Below, one piece after another: positions 8,552 through 17,040 of a DNA stretch of 53,496 nucleotides. Position 1 is the stretch's first letter. Each line of letters starts with the position of its first letter. Made by a program: the position numbers and the translations under genes. The notes beneath the pieces were generated by a model. The model had not been told where the DNA came from and made no database searches. It was given only the letters and a program-made list of their open reading frames with translations. Source of the stretch: Acidobacteriota bacterium (GTDB lineage: Bacteria > Acidobacteriota > Terriglobia > Acidiferrales > UBA7541); assembly GCA_021812285.1 (NCBI GenBank), contig JAKAOH010000006.1, positions 1 to 53,496 on the forward strand. The letters are read 5' to 3'.

Positions 8552-10084
8552 ATGGCTCAGGACACGGCGCAAATGGAGAACGTTTCAGCCACGCGGCAGG
8601 GTGAGGGCGCAGGCACGAAAGCGCCCGCCGTGGTTGGCGGCGCGGAATGGGCGCTGCTGGTGGTTGTCGTTGCGGGACTGCTGGACACGCTGCGGTTTGC
8701 CGCGTATTACATTCCGCTTCCCTTCGCGGTGAATTTCGAAGAAGGAAAGATTTTGAACGCGGGCTATCGGATCCTTCGCGGGTTGACGCCGTATCCGCCG
8801 GTGGGCCGGCCTCCGTATGTGGTCAACGTGTATGGGCCGGTGTTTTATTACGTGGTGGCGCCGCTGGTGAAGTGGTTTGGGCTGAGTTTCACGGCGCCGC
8901 GGCTGCTGGTGCTGGCATCGGGGCTGACGGTGGCATTGCTGTTGGCATTGCTGCTGCGGCACTGGACCGAGTCGTGGGTGATTGCGTTGGGCTTCGGTCT
9001 GTCGTTTCTGGCGGTGTCGCTGGTGCGGGACTGGATCTACGTTCTGAGAGTGGAGCTGTTCGCGACAGCGTTGTCGCTGGGGGGGTTGTACGTATTTGCG
9101 AAGAAGAAATCCCTGCTGTGGGCGGCGCTGCTGTTTTTGGCGGCGATCTACACGAAGATCACGTTTATCGCGGCGCCGATTGCGTGTTTCTTGTATCTGG
9201 TGCTGAAGGGGGAATGGCGGGGAGCGTGGCGGTTGACGGGCTGGATGCTGCTTTTCGGGCTAACGGGGCTGGCGGCACTGAGCGCGGGGACGCGGGGGTG
9301 GGCGCTGTTTCACATGTTCCTGACGCATCCCGATCCCTATCGCCTGCGCTGGTATTTCCAGCGTTTCAGTCCGTTTGCCCTACTCGACGCGGGACTCGTT
9401 ATCGCCGCGATTTCGCTGGCTGTGCTTGACGTGCGTCGGCGCAGCATTTCTCTTCCCTTGATCTATTGCGCGCTCACCACGCTGATGACGCTGACGGTGG
9501 GCAAGTTTGGCGGTGACGCGAACGAGTTGCTCGAATGGCAAGCGGCGATGTGCCTGGCCGCCGGATGCGGCTATGCCGCTCTGCGGAAACACTGGAAATT
9601 CGAGCCGGCGGTGGCTTTGATTCCCATCGGAGTGATGGTCCTGGTGTTGTTGGGGCTGCCGGAAAGCCGGCAACTCGCGCCCGACCTGGCCGGTTGTCCC
9701 GCGGCGTACCAATTCGCCAAACAACAACCCGGCGAACTGCTTACAGGGAACTCCGGTATTGCAGCCCTGTCGGGAAAGAAAATGTGGCTCAGCGACGTGC
9801 TGGAATTTGCGGTGCTCGGCCAGGCGGGACGACTGGATCAGCGGCCTCTCGCCGAGATGGTTCGCAACAAGTTTTTTGGGTTAATCCTCATTAACGGCGA
9901 TACGTCCGCGCGAAGGCGTGAAGAAACGGGACCTCAACTGCCGTTTTCGTTCTGGCCGCGGGAGTTCGTGACGGCACTAACGCGGAATTATCACCCCGTC
10001 GCTCGGTTTTCCTGCGCCTACGCCGGCGTTGCCTACGAACCCAACTCGACGCCTGGACCCGTCTCAGGCTCCCATGGAAAGTAG
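8552..10084 (+). CDS. Family-A GT-C-like multi-spanning membrane protein, copy 1
   Basis: About 510 residues from ATG 8552, with roughly ten or more hydrophobic helices. After the first helix comes a conserved loop, NFEEGKILNAGYRI followed by TPYPPVGRPPYVVN and VYGPVFYYV. The acidic pair in the first extracytoplasmic loop is typical of GT-C glycosyltransferases, which use polyprenyl-phosphate sugars, so a role in glycan or glycolipid decoration is likely but the substrate is unknown. The C-terminal part is a soluble region beginning near CPAAYQFAKQQPGELL. The start was chosen from a promoter-to-ATG spacing shared with copy 2; ATG 8573 is an alternative. A 201-base stretch is almost identical to copy 3. 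The gene overlaps the following gene by 11 bases. Confidence 0.7.
   Translation: MAQDTAQMENVSATRQGEGAGTKAPAVVGGAEWALLVVVVAGLLDTLRFAAYYIPLPFAVNFEEGKILNAGYRILRGLTPYPPVGRPPYVVNVYGPVFYYVVAPLVKWFGLSFTAPRLLVLASGLTVALLLALLLRHWTESWVIALGFGLSFLAVSLVRDWIYVLRVELFATALSLGGLYVFAKKKSLLWAALLFLAAIYTKITFIAAPIACFLYLVLKGEWRGAWRLTGWMLLFGLTGLAALSAGTRGWALFHMFLTHPDPYRLRWYFQRFSPFALLDAGLVIAAISLAVLDVRRRSISLPLIYCALTTLMTLTVGKFGGDANELLEWQAAMCLAAGCGYAALRKHWKFEPAVALIPIGVMVLVLLGLPESRQLAPDLAGCPAAYQFAKQQPGELLTGNSGIAALSGKKMWLSDVLEFAVLGQAGRLDQRPLAEMVRNKFFGLILINGDTSARRREETGPQLPFSFWPREFVTALTRNYHPVARFSCAYAGVAYEPNSTPGPVSGSHGK
8834..9034 (+). repeat. Near-identical block shared by family-A copies 1 and 3 (first copy)
   Basis: This stretch matches 19502-19702 at a constant offset of 10668 bases. 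By eye, two runs of 83 and 84 bases are perfectly identical and only five bases differ over 201. The flanking parts of the genes are much more diverged. A further 44-base identical run sits at 9290-9333 and 19958-20001. Confidence 0.85.
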
Positions 10085-11780
10085 AACCAAACCGGTGGAG
10101 AATCGCCGGGGCTTCGTTGCGCACCCGCGTTGGGCTTGGGTGGCGCTTGTGGGCATTGTGCTCGCCTTCGTTGTGACGGTCGTCTGGCTCGGGCCGGCGG
10201 CGAATTTCGGCTCGCTGCAGGACGACGCGATGTATTTCGTTGCGGCAAAATCCATCGCCGCTGGCCATGGCTACTTCCTTCCGAGCTTTCCCGGACACCT
10301 TCCGGCGCTGAAATATCCGGAACTCTATCCGTGGCTGCTGTCCTGGGTATGGCGTTTGAGCCCGAGCTTTCCCTCGAACGTCGTACCGGCAATCGGGCTG
10401 ACGCTCGTTTTCGCATGCTGGTTTCTAATCGCCTGTTTCCTGGTGGCGAAGCATACGCTGCGGCTCGAACCGGCGTGGGCGCTGGCGGTCACCGCTCTTT
10501 GCGGCTTCAACTTTTTTTCGCTGCTGCTCGCCGGAAGCGTTTTGAGCGACCTTCCCTTCGCCGCGCTGGCCTTGACGGCGGTACTTTGCGCAGATCGTGC
10601 GCTCGAAAAAGATGCTGATTGGAAATGGGCCGCGGCTACCGGCGCGCTGGCGGGCGTTTCGGTTGGCTTGCGCACGGTTGGGGCGACGCTGATCGCGGGA
10701 ATCGTGGTTGTCGCGATCCTTCGGCGCCGCTGGCGAGCGGCGGCCGTTTGCTGTGTCGTTGGCGGAGCGCTTTCCCTGCCGTGGATTCTGCCCGTGCTCG
10801 AGCGACTGCTTTCCCCACACGTAGGGACATCGGTGGCATCGCCTGGATGGAGCCAAACTCTCGCTTTCTATACCAGTTACTTTGGAGTATGGAGTCGCTC
10901 TGTTCCCAACTGGGCGACGCAGCGGGCGGTGCTGCTGAAAAATTTCATCAGCACCATCCTGGCGCCCGGGATACTGCTGCTGGTGCCGCTGGCCAATCGC
11001 AGCGCGATCCTCAGCGTCGGCGTGGGAGGAGCGGTGGCCATCGCCGCATGGATCGGGCTCCTCGTGCATTTCCGGCGGGAGGGCTGGAAAGCAATTCACG
11101 GCGTCTTCCTTTTCTATCTGGCGATGGTGCTGCCCTGGCCGTTTCCTCCGCAACGTTTTCTGGTGCCATTTCTGCCGATTTTCTTCGGAGGGCTGGCGCT
11201 GATCGCTCGTGAAATCAATCGGAATGCGGCCAGCGCGTTGCGTGAGTCGGCGACGATGGCGAAGCGCGCCGGGGCCGTTACGGCCTACGTTTTGCTTGTT
11301 GCCCTCGCGGGCGTGGTCGCGGCAAACGGCGCCTGGGCCGCGCCAAGGGCGCTCGCGCGGCTGATGGCGCGGCAACGGTCCCTGCTCGCGTCAAAACGCC
11401 AAGCGTATCGGTGGATCGCCGGCAACACACCGGCTTCGGCGCGCTTCATCGCCTACGACGACGTGCTCTTGTACCTGTACGCGGATCGCCAGGCGATTCG
11501 CCCGATCGCAGCCTCGACCGCGAGTGGATACGACAACGATCCTTCTATTGCGGAACGCGACGCCGATCACCTGGAGGACGTCGCGCGCCACGTTGGAGCG
11601 AAATACTGGCTCGTTACGCCGAGCGATTTCGGCATCGAGCTCGGGGACGACAAGACCATCCTCCGAAAACGCGAAGACGAACTGCTGGCGCATTTGCCCA
11701 TCGTCTTTCAGTGCGATTCTGGGCGCATTCGTTTGTACCAACTGCCAAACCCGGAGCGGCCGGGAGCCGGTGTGCCGTAG
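10074..11780 (+). CDS. GT-C/GT39-like glycosyltransferase membrane protein
   Basis: A 568-residue integral membrane protein from ATG 10074; an in-frame start at 10029 would overlap the upstream gene more. After the first transmembrane helix the loop LQDDAMYFVAAKSIAAGHGY carries the acidic pair typical of PMT/ArnT-like GT39 enzymes, followed by PALKYPELYPWLLS. The last 120 or so residues form an extracytoplasmic domain with RFIAYDDVLLYLYADRQAIRP. It would transfer a sugar from a polyprenyl-phosphate donor on the outer face of the membrane. It overlaps the first family-A gene by 11 bases and is probably co-expressed with it. It is not a close paralogue of families A or E. Confidence 0.72.
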   Translation: MESRTKPVENRRGFVAHPRWAWVALVGIVLAFVVTVVWLGPAANFGSLQDDAMYFVAAKSIAAGHGYFLPSFPGHLPALKYPELYPWLLSWVWRLSPSFPSNVVPAIGLTLVFACWFLIACFLVAKHTLRLEPAWALAVTALCGFNFFSLLLAGSVLSDLPFAALALTAVLCADRALEKDADWKWAAATGALAGVSVGLRTVGATLIAGIVVVAILRRRWRAAAVCCVVGGALSLPWILPVLERLLSPHVGTSVASPGWSQTLAFYTSYFGVWSRSVPNWATQRAVLLKNFISTILAPGILLLVPLANRSAILSVGVGGAVAIAAWIGLLVHFRREGWKAIHGVFLFYLAMVLPWPFPPQRFLVPFLPIFFGGLALIAREINRNAASALRESATMAKRAGAVTAYVLLVALAGVVAANGAWAAPRALARLMARQRSLLASKRQAYRWIAGNTPASARFIAYDDVLLYLYADRQAIRPIAASTASGYDNDPSIAERDADHLEDVARHVGAKYWLVTPSDFGIELGDDKTILRKREDELLAHLPIVFQCDSGRIRLYQLPNPERPGAGVP

Positions 11781-11874
11781 CCCATTTCCGCCGCGACTGG
11801 AGCTTGGCGGCGGCGCCAGCACACGTTTTTCCTTGAGGATTCCCGGCGTTGTGCGGGATCGCGAGGTTTCGTTT

Positions 11875-13599
11875 TCATCGCTCGGCGTAGGGAGCCGGCA
11901 TCGCAGGCGAATTACCGAGGTCCACTAACCAAGTACTTCGTGGCTTCAGGTATTCAATCAGCTTCCGGTTTGAAGCCGCTCCCATGTCCCAGGCCCAGAT
12001 GACTTTTTGCTTGGGGATGTTGGGACCGTTGTACACCCATTGGTCGGGCCACTGGCCGTGGAAGGCTGATGGCTGAAGGACTTGATACCGCACGAGCACG
12101 AGCTGACGACCGGGCCGTTTCTTAAGTTCGGCCAGAATTCTGGATCGCTGTGTCGGTCCCTTGGGAAAACTGTAGGACGCCAGTACATCGAATGCATTCC
12201 AGTGAATGTGAAGCGGACCGGCAGCCGCGCGGAGCCCAAACACGAGTACGAGAATGAGCGGAATCGCGCGCGACAAAAACAGCCCTGAAGACATTCCTTG
12301 CCACTTCCAATTTCTCATGTACCGGAAACTCAGCAGAATGAGCGCCAGGAACAGGCACGCCATGGGAGCCGCGTAATGCGGCCACATGTATACCTCTACG
12401 GCTAGGCCGACAATTGAAATCGCAAGCGCCGCAAGCAGGAAGCGCGCTTCAGCGCTCAATTTTTGCCACGAAAACAGCCTGGACGGCGCGGAAAAAATCA
12501 GCACCAACAGTGGCAGCGTGAGCGCCGGACCTGCGAAGAACAGCCACAGTTTGAATCCGCGGCCGGCGTCTGCGCTGAGGATCCCGGCGGGTGTCCGCAT
12601 CGCCTGGTATTGGGGCAGCTCAAAGTGCTCCTCAGAATCTTTCATCGCCAAGTTTCGCAGAGTCGGCATGGGGCCTAGATGCTCCCACAGGAAATCCGGG
12701 ACTGAGTCGTATTGCCTCGCGTAGGTTTGGTACGGCATCTGGAAGGGGTTGCCCGTAACGCGCCAGAAGTAATAGCCCATCCATGTGCCCGCCAGAAGCA
12801 GTACGAGCGCGATCGGAAGCGCCACGCGGCGCGCGACCGACCAAAATTCCTTCCCTCGCTTTTTGAATCCCCAGCGAAACAGCACAAACGCCGCCGGCAG
12901 GCTGAGCACCAGACCTTCGTACGGCCGGCTATTCGCCAGGATTGCCAGGCCAAGGCCCATGAGCAACGCGTTCTTGATCTTCGTCGATTTCAAAAGACGC
13001 GGCAGAGCGCCCAACATCAGCGCGCCGCCCGTCGCCGCCACGGCGCCGCCCCAATAGCTGTCCGCCCAATAGCTGAAGACGCCCCATCGCAAGACGGCGA
13101 TTGCTCCGCCCAGCAGCGCCAGTTCCGGCGAAAGCCAGCCTTGCAGCATCCAGCAGATCGCCGCGCACATCACGCCAACGCTCAGCCAGACGCCCCAAAA
13201 CGCTTTTCCGAACAGAACCTTTCCGAGCGCCATGACGAGGCCTTGGGCTGGTGGATATTTTGATTGGTAAGTGGGCCACACCAAGGTGTGGAGTGTTTCG
13301 AAGTGCTGCCACATCGGAGGCGTGGAGTTCGTCAGCCGGCCTTCGGCAAACGTATGCGCAGCCAGCAAATAGCTGAATTCGTCCGGCACTCGCGGAACGG
13401 GAACCGGCAGAATCGGGAGAACGGCAAGCCGCGCCGCCAGCGCGGCCAAGCCAACCACCAGCACGGCAAGTTTCCGGCGACGAGCCAAAGCGCCGAGCGG
13501 CTGTTCCACGCGAGCGAACCACGACGCACCCGCGTCCGGCCATAGGATGGCCCAGGCGAGCGCGGCCATGGCGAGCACAAGTTCGATGAGAACGAGCAC
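11875..13599 (-). CDS. GT-C/GT39-like glycosyltransferase membrane protein (divergent from the GT2 gene)
   Basis: A 574-residue membrane protein beginning with GTG 13599; the in-frame ATG about ten codons later is an alternative start. The loop after the second hydrophobic stretch reads VPDEFSYLLAAHTFAEGRL, a DE motif followed by a helix as in GT39 enzymes, then PTYQSKYPPAQGLVMALGK. About a dozen hydrophobic segments are visible, and the C-terminus is a soluble tail with SYSFPKGPTQRSRILAELKK. Function is inferred as a polyprenyl-phosphate-sugar-dependent transferase; the acceptor is unknown. It converges on the preceding plus-strand glycosyltransferase and diverges from the GT2 gene, so it forms its own transcription unit within the array. 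Confidence 0.7.
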   Translation of the reverse strand: MLVLIELVLAMAALAWAILWPDAGASWFARVEQPLGALARRRKLAVLVVGLAALAARLAVLPILPVPVPRVPDEFSYLLAAHTFAEGRLTNSTPPMWQHFETLHTLVWPTYQSKYPPAQGLVMALGKVLFGKAFWGVWLSVGVMCAAICWMLQGWLSPELALLGGAIAVLRWGVFSYWADSYWGGAVAATGGALMLGALPRLLKSTKIKNALLMGLGLAILANSRPYEGLVLSLPAAFVLFRWGFKKRGKEFWSVARRVALPIALVLLLAGTWMGYYFWRVTGNPFQMPYQTYARQYDSVPDFLWEHLGPMPTLRNLAMKDSEEHFELPQYQAMRTPAGILSADAGRGFKLWLFFAGPALTLPLLVLIFSAPSRLFSWQKLSAEARFLLAALAISIVGLAVEVYMWPHYAAPMACLFLALILLSFRYMRNWKWQGMSSGLFLSRAIPLILVLVFGLRAAAGPLHIHWNAFDVLASYSFPKGPTQRSRILAELKKRPGRQLVLVRYQVLQPSAFHGQWPDQWVYNGPNIPKQKVIWAWDMGAASNRKLIEYLKPRSTWLVDLGNSPAMPAPYAER

Positions 13600-13888
13600 G
13601 GTCTAAATACTCGTCAGACTGCCCGGCGACGGCCAGAAGTTTCCGAATGTTCGCATCGAAAGCGTCAACGTCAGCGGCTTTCTGCGCGGCCGGGCCGCGA
13701 AGCGCAGGGAATTCTTCGGAAACAGCTTGGCAGGAATCGCAAACGAATCGCAAGCTGAGGCGTACAATAGCAAAACTGAAACGGCCCCGATTGGCCCGGC
13801 AATCATTCATCGGCGCTTCCGCCGGCCGCTCGGAACGGCCCATGAGGGAGACCTGGTTTCGGACGCGTTGGCTTAGCGGAGAGATGCG

Positions 13889-15097
13889 ATGAACCGCGCC
13901 GAGAGGAGTGGCAACCCCGTTCTGTCCGGTCCAACGGACGAAGCCCACGATGCGGTTGAACTCTCCATCGTCATGCCGTGCCTCAACGAGGCCCGCACAC
14001 TTTCGACCTGTATCCGAAAAGCTCGCGCCGCCATGGACCGGCTCGGCTTGAAGGGCGAGATCGTCGTGGCCGATAACGGCAGCACCGACGGCTCTCAGGC
14101 CGCTGCCGAGGGGTTGGGTGCGCGCGTCGTACCCGTCAAGGAGCGAGGGTATGGCAGCGCCCTGCGGGGGGGCATAGCGGCGGCTCGTGGGAAGTACGTG
14201 ATCATGGGCGATTGCGACGACAGCTACGATTTCAGCCAGATCGAGCCGTTCGTCACCAAGCTGCGTGAAGGTTGCGAACTGGTGATGGGGAATCGGTTCC
14301 TTGGTGAAATTCAACCGGGAGCGATGCCTTTCCTCCATCGCTATGTCGGCAATCCTTTCCTCAGTTGGTTGGGGCGCCTTTTCTTCAATTGCCCGGTTGG
14401 GGATTTCCACTGCGGTCTCCGCGCATTCCGCAGGGAGGCCATCGAGCAACTGCAACTCCGGACCACCGGCATGGAATTCGCCAGCGAAATGGTGGTTAAA
14501 GCGACCCTGTTCCACCTGCGTGTCGGCGAAGTTCCGATAATCTTTTGTCCCGATGGGCGTGACCGCCCGCCGCACCTGCGGACGTGGCGCGACGGCTGGC
14601 GGCACTTGCGATTTCTCCTTCTCTACAGTCCGCGCTGGCTATTCCTCTACCCGGGAATTTTTCTTCTGGCTCTCGGCCTGGCCATTGGCGTTTGGCTGAT
14701 GCCCGGGCCGAAAACGATCGGAGGCGTTACTTTCGATTTCGATACCCTGCTCTTCGGCGCGATGGCGATTCTCGTCGGCTTTCAAGCTGTTGCATTTGCG
14801 GTTTACAGCAAGGTCTTCGCCATCTCAGAGGGCCTTTTGCCGGAAGATGCGCGGCTGAGCCGCTTGTTTAGATACGTTACGTTGGAGGTAGGCTTGACGA
14901 TCGGAGCAATTCTGTCCTTTGCCGGTGTCGCGATTTGGGCAATCGGCCTGGGGTACTGGAGCATCCACCACTTCGGGCCGTTGGATCCGGAACGCACTAC
15001 GCGCATCGTGATCCCAGGCCTTGTTTGCTTCACGCTGGGCGTCGAAATCATTCTTTCCAGTTTCTTCCTGAGCGTTCTCGGCCTGCCGCGGCGCTAA
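13889..15097 (+). CDS. GT2 family glycosyltransferase with C-terminal membrane anchor (DPM/DPG-synthase-like)
   Basis: A 402-residue protein. The GT-A domain (about residues 25-245) shows SIVMPCLNEARTL, VADNGSTDGS and the metal-binding GDCDDSYDF motif. Four hydrophobic segments occupy the C-terminal 150 residues. This layout is typical of dolichyl/polyprenyl-phosphate sugar synthases, which load the lipid donor from a nucleotide sugar on the cytoplasmic face. That would make it the natural supplier for the GT-C-like enzymes around it, a pairing that is inferred from context. A GGAGAG site lies just before the ATG. A TACAAT -10-like element is present at 13763-13768 without a convincing -35. 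Confidence 0.82.
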   Translation: MNRAERSGNPVLSGPTDEAHDAVELSIVMPCLNEARTLSTCIRKARAAMDRLGLKGEIVVADNGSTDGSQAAAEGLGARVVPVKERGYGSALRGGIAAARGKYVIMGDCDDSYDFSQIEPFVTKLREGCELVMGNRFLGEIQPGAMPFLHRYVGNPFLSWLGRLFFNCPVGDFHCGLRAFRREAIEQLQLRTTGMEFASEMVVKATLFHLRVGEVPIIFCPDGRDRPPHLRTWRDGWRHLRFLLLYSPRWLFLYPGIFLLALGLAIGVWLMPGPKTIGGVTFDFDTLLFGAMAILVGFQAVAFAVYSKVFAISEGLLPEDARLSRLFRYVTLEVGLTIGAILSFAGVAIWAIGLGYWSIHHFGPLDPERTTRIVIPGLVCFTLGVEIILSSFFLSVLGLPRR

Positions 15098-15335
15098 GCC
15101 TAATTGCTGCATCGCGGGGAGTGCTGACCCTTCGTCATGGCGAAGGGATTGGAACGGGCTTTGCCGGGTATGCACGGCAGCTTGTGGTTCCTCTTCAACA
15201 AATATGTCTGAAACTTTCAGTCAGAATTTCGCTTTTTCGTCTTTCGCGGACTGCCCGCCGCTGGTTACTCCGCGAAGTTGGCGTGACGCCCTACGCCGCG
15301 TGTTGGCAGGAATGCAATCACTTGCGGCGCGCGCG

Positions 15336-15365
15336 TTGACCATGTTCTTCGGTGCGATGTATTCT
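15336..15365 (+). promoter_or_regulatory. Putative promoter of family-A copy 2
   Basis: TTGACC (15336-15341), an 18-base spacer and TATTCT (15360-15365) precede the chosen ATG (15378) by 12 bases. The geometry matches copy 1 exactly, and the last five bases before both ATGs are similar (TTTC). A near-leaderless message is the suggested consequence. Confidence 0.4.
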
Positions 15366-15377
15366 TCGCCCGTTTTC

Positions 15378-16889
15378 ATGTCCGCTGATAGCGCAAAGGT
15401 CGAAGCGCGCCAAAATCCTCGCGGCAGCCCGGGCGAGGAACTTAGGCCGCCGGTTTCTCTGCTCGCCGCCGAGATCGTACTTCTCGCCGGCGTGATTGTG
15501 GGTGTTCTGAACTCGCTTCGCTTTGCAGGCTATTACATTCCCTTGCGATTCGCGTTGCACTACGAGGAGGGGAATATTTTGAACGCCGCCCTCCGAATCA
15601 CGCGGGGGCACACGCCCTACCCTCCCGTCGGTGGACTCCCCTACGTGGTGAATCCGTACGGTCCCGTTTTCTACTACCTTGTGGCGCCGCTGGTGAAATG
15701 GTTCGGGCTGAGTTTCACCGCTCCGCGGGTTCTCGTCCTCATCTCGGGCCTTGCGGTGGGCCTGTTTCTGGTGCTGCTCCTGGGGCATTGGACGCGGTCG
15801 TGGTTGGTCGCGCTCGGCTTCGGCCTTTCCTTCCTAGCGGTTACTCCGGTTCGGGAGTGGCTCTACATTCTGCGGGTTGAAATGTTTGGCCTGGCGCTCG
15901 CGTTGGCCGGGCTCTATCTGTTCGCAACCAGAAAATCGCTGCTCTGGTCCGCGCTGCTTTTCTTGGCGGCTCTTTTCACCAAGATCACCTTTCTGGCTGC
16001 GCCGGTGGCCGTCATCCTCTACTTGCTGCTCTCGGGCGATCGCCGCCGCGCCTGGCGTTTCATCGGCTGGATGCTCCTGTTCGGCGTGGCGGGGCTGGCC
16101 GCGCTCAGTGTCGGGACGAACGGATGGGCCCTCTTCCACATGTTTCTCACGCATCCTGACCCGTATCACTTCAACTGGTATTTCGCGCGTTTGTGGTCCG
16201 TCGGACGCTGGGACTTGGGTCTCGCGGCCGGGGCAATCCTCCTGGCTGTCCGGGATCTTCGCCGGCGGAGCGTTTCTCTTCCTTTGATCTTTTGCGCGCT
16301 TGCCACGGTGATGACGATTCCCGTGGGGAAGTTGGGAGCGGACCTGAACGAGTTGCTCGAATGGCAGGCGGCGCTATGTCTCGCGGCCGGCTGCGGCTAT
16401 GCCGCCATCCGAAATCGTCTGAGGCCCGATTCCGTAGTCGCCTTGGTTCCCATCGCCGTCTTGGCTACGGTCCTGCTCGGGCTCTCCGAAAGCAGGCGGC
16501 TCAGCCCGGCCATATCCGGATGCCCGGCCGCCTATCAATTTGCTGCCGAGCAACCAGGCCAGTTGCTCACGGAAAATTCCGGCGCCGCTGTGCTTTCCGG
16601 GAAGACCGTTTGGCTGTCGAACAGTTTCGAATACTGTTTTCTCGGCAAGGCCGGCCGGCTCGATGAGGAACCGCTCATCCGGTTGGTTCGCCACAAGTTT
16701 TTCGGCCTGATCCTGATGAGCGGAACTCCGCGTTTGCTGGCGAGTTCCAAGCCCGAACCCGGCCTGCATTCGACGCTCTGGCCGCCGCAGTTCATCGAGG
16801 CCTTGACGCAAAACTACCATCAGGTCGCTCGCTTCTCTTGCGGCTACGCTGAGGTCGCCTACGAGCCTGACGCCCCACCTGCCCGCTGA
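15378..16889 (+). CDS. Family-A GT-C-like multi-spanning membrane protein, copy 2
   Basis: About 503 residues from ATG 15378; upstream in-frame ATGs at 15342 and 15357 would fall inside the predicted promoter. The signature loop reads LHYEEGNILNAALRI, then THTPYPPVG-type and NPYGPVFYYLVAPLVKWFGL, so the acidic pair of copy 1 is kept. About ten membrane helices follow, then a soluble tail starting at CPAAYQFAAEQPGQLL. Codon usage differs from copy 1, with more C-ending codons, so this copy is older or has drifted more than copies 1 and 3 have from each other. It is followed by a family-E gene 151 bases downstream, forming the first A-E pair. Confidence 0.7.
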   Translation: MSADSAKVEARQNPRGSPGEELRPPVSLLAAEIVLLAGVIVGVLNSLRFAGYYIPLRFALHYEEGNILNAALRITRGHTPYPPVGGLPYVVNPYGPVFYYLVAPLVKWFGLSFTAPRVLVLISGLAVGLFLVLLLGHWTRSWLVALGFGLSFLAVTPVREWLYILRVEMFGLALALAGLYLFATRKSLLWSALLFLAALFTKITFLAAPVAVILYLLLSGDRRRAWRFIGWMLLFGVAGLAALSVGTNGWALFHMFLTHPDPYHFNWYFARLWSVGRWDLGLAAGAILLAVRDLRRRSVSLPLIFCALATVMTIPVGKLGADLNELLEWQAALCLAAGCGYAAIRNRLRPDSVVALVPIAVLATVLLGLSESRRLSPAISGCPAAYQFAAEQPGQLLTENSGAAVLSGKTVWLSNSFEYCFLGKAGRLDEEPLIRLVRHKFFGLILMSGTPRLLASSKPEPGLHSTLWPPQFIEALTQNYHQVARFSCGYAEVAYEPDAPPAR

Positions 16890-17040
16890 TTCAGCAGCAA
16901 AATCAGCAGGATGCCATACAGTGACGGACGGGTAATTCTTCGACACACGCGCGCGGGGAGCGCGCCGTCGCCGCTTCGCACCCGTGTTACCTTAACTCGG
17001 ACTTCCTTCTGGAGTTTGGAGCCGTTCGACGGACGATCTG

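Noticed and set aside
11787-11829. Terminator between the convergent glycosyltransferase genes
   Set aside because: A CCGCCGC/GCGGCGG stem exists, but the T-run starts 12 bases after it, too far for a normal intrinsic terminator.
13727-13742. Possible sigma54 promoter (TTGGCA... GC)
   Set aside because: The spacing between the GG and GC elements is two bases too short for the -24/-12 consensus.
12929-14605. 558-codon open frame on the minus strand across the divergent region
   Set aside because: Overlaps the GT39-like gene in another frame and the GT2 gene in antisense; no ribosome site or motifs.
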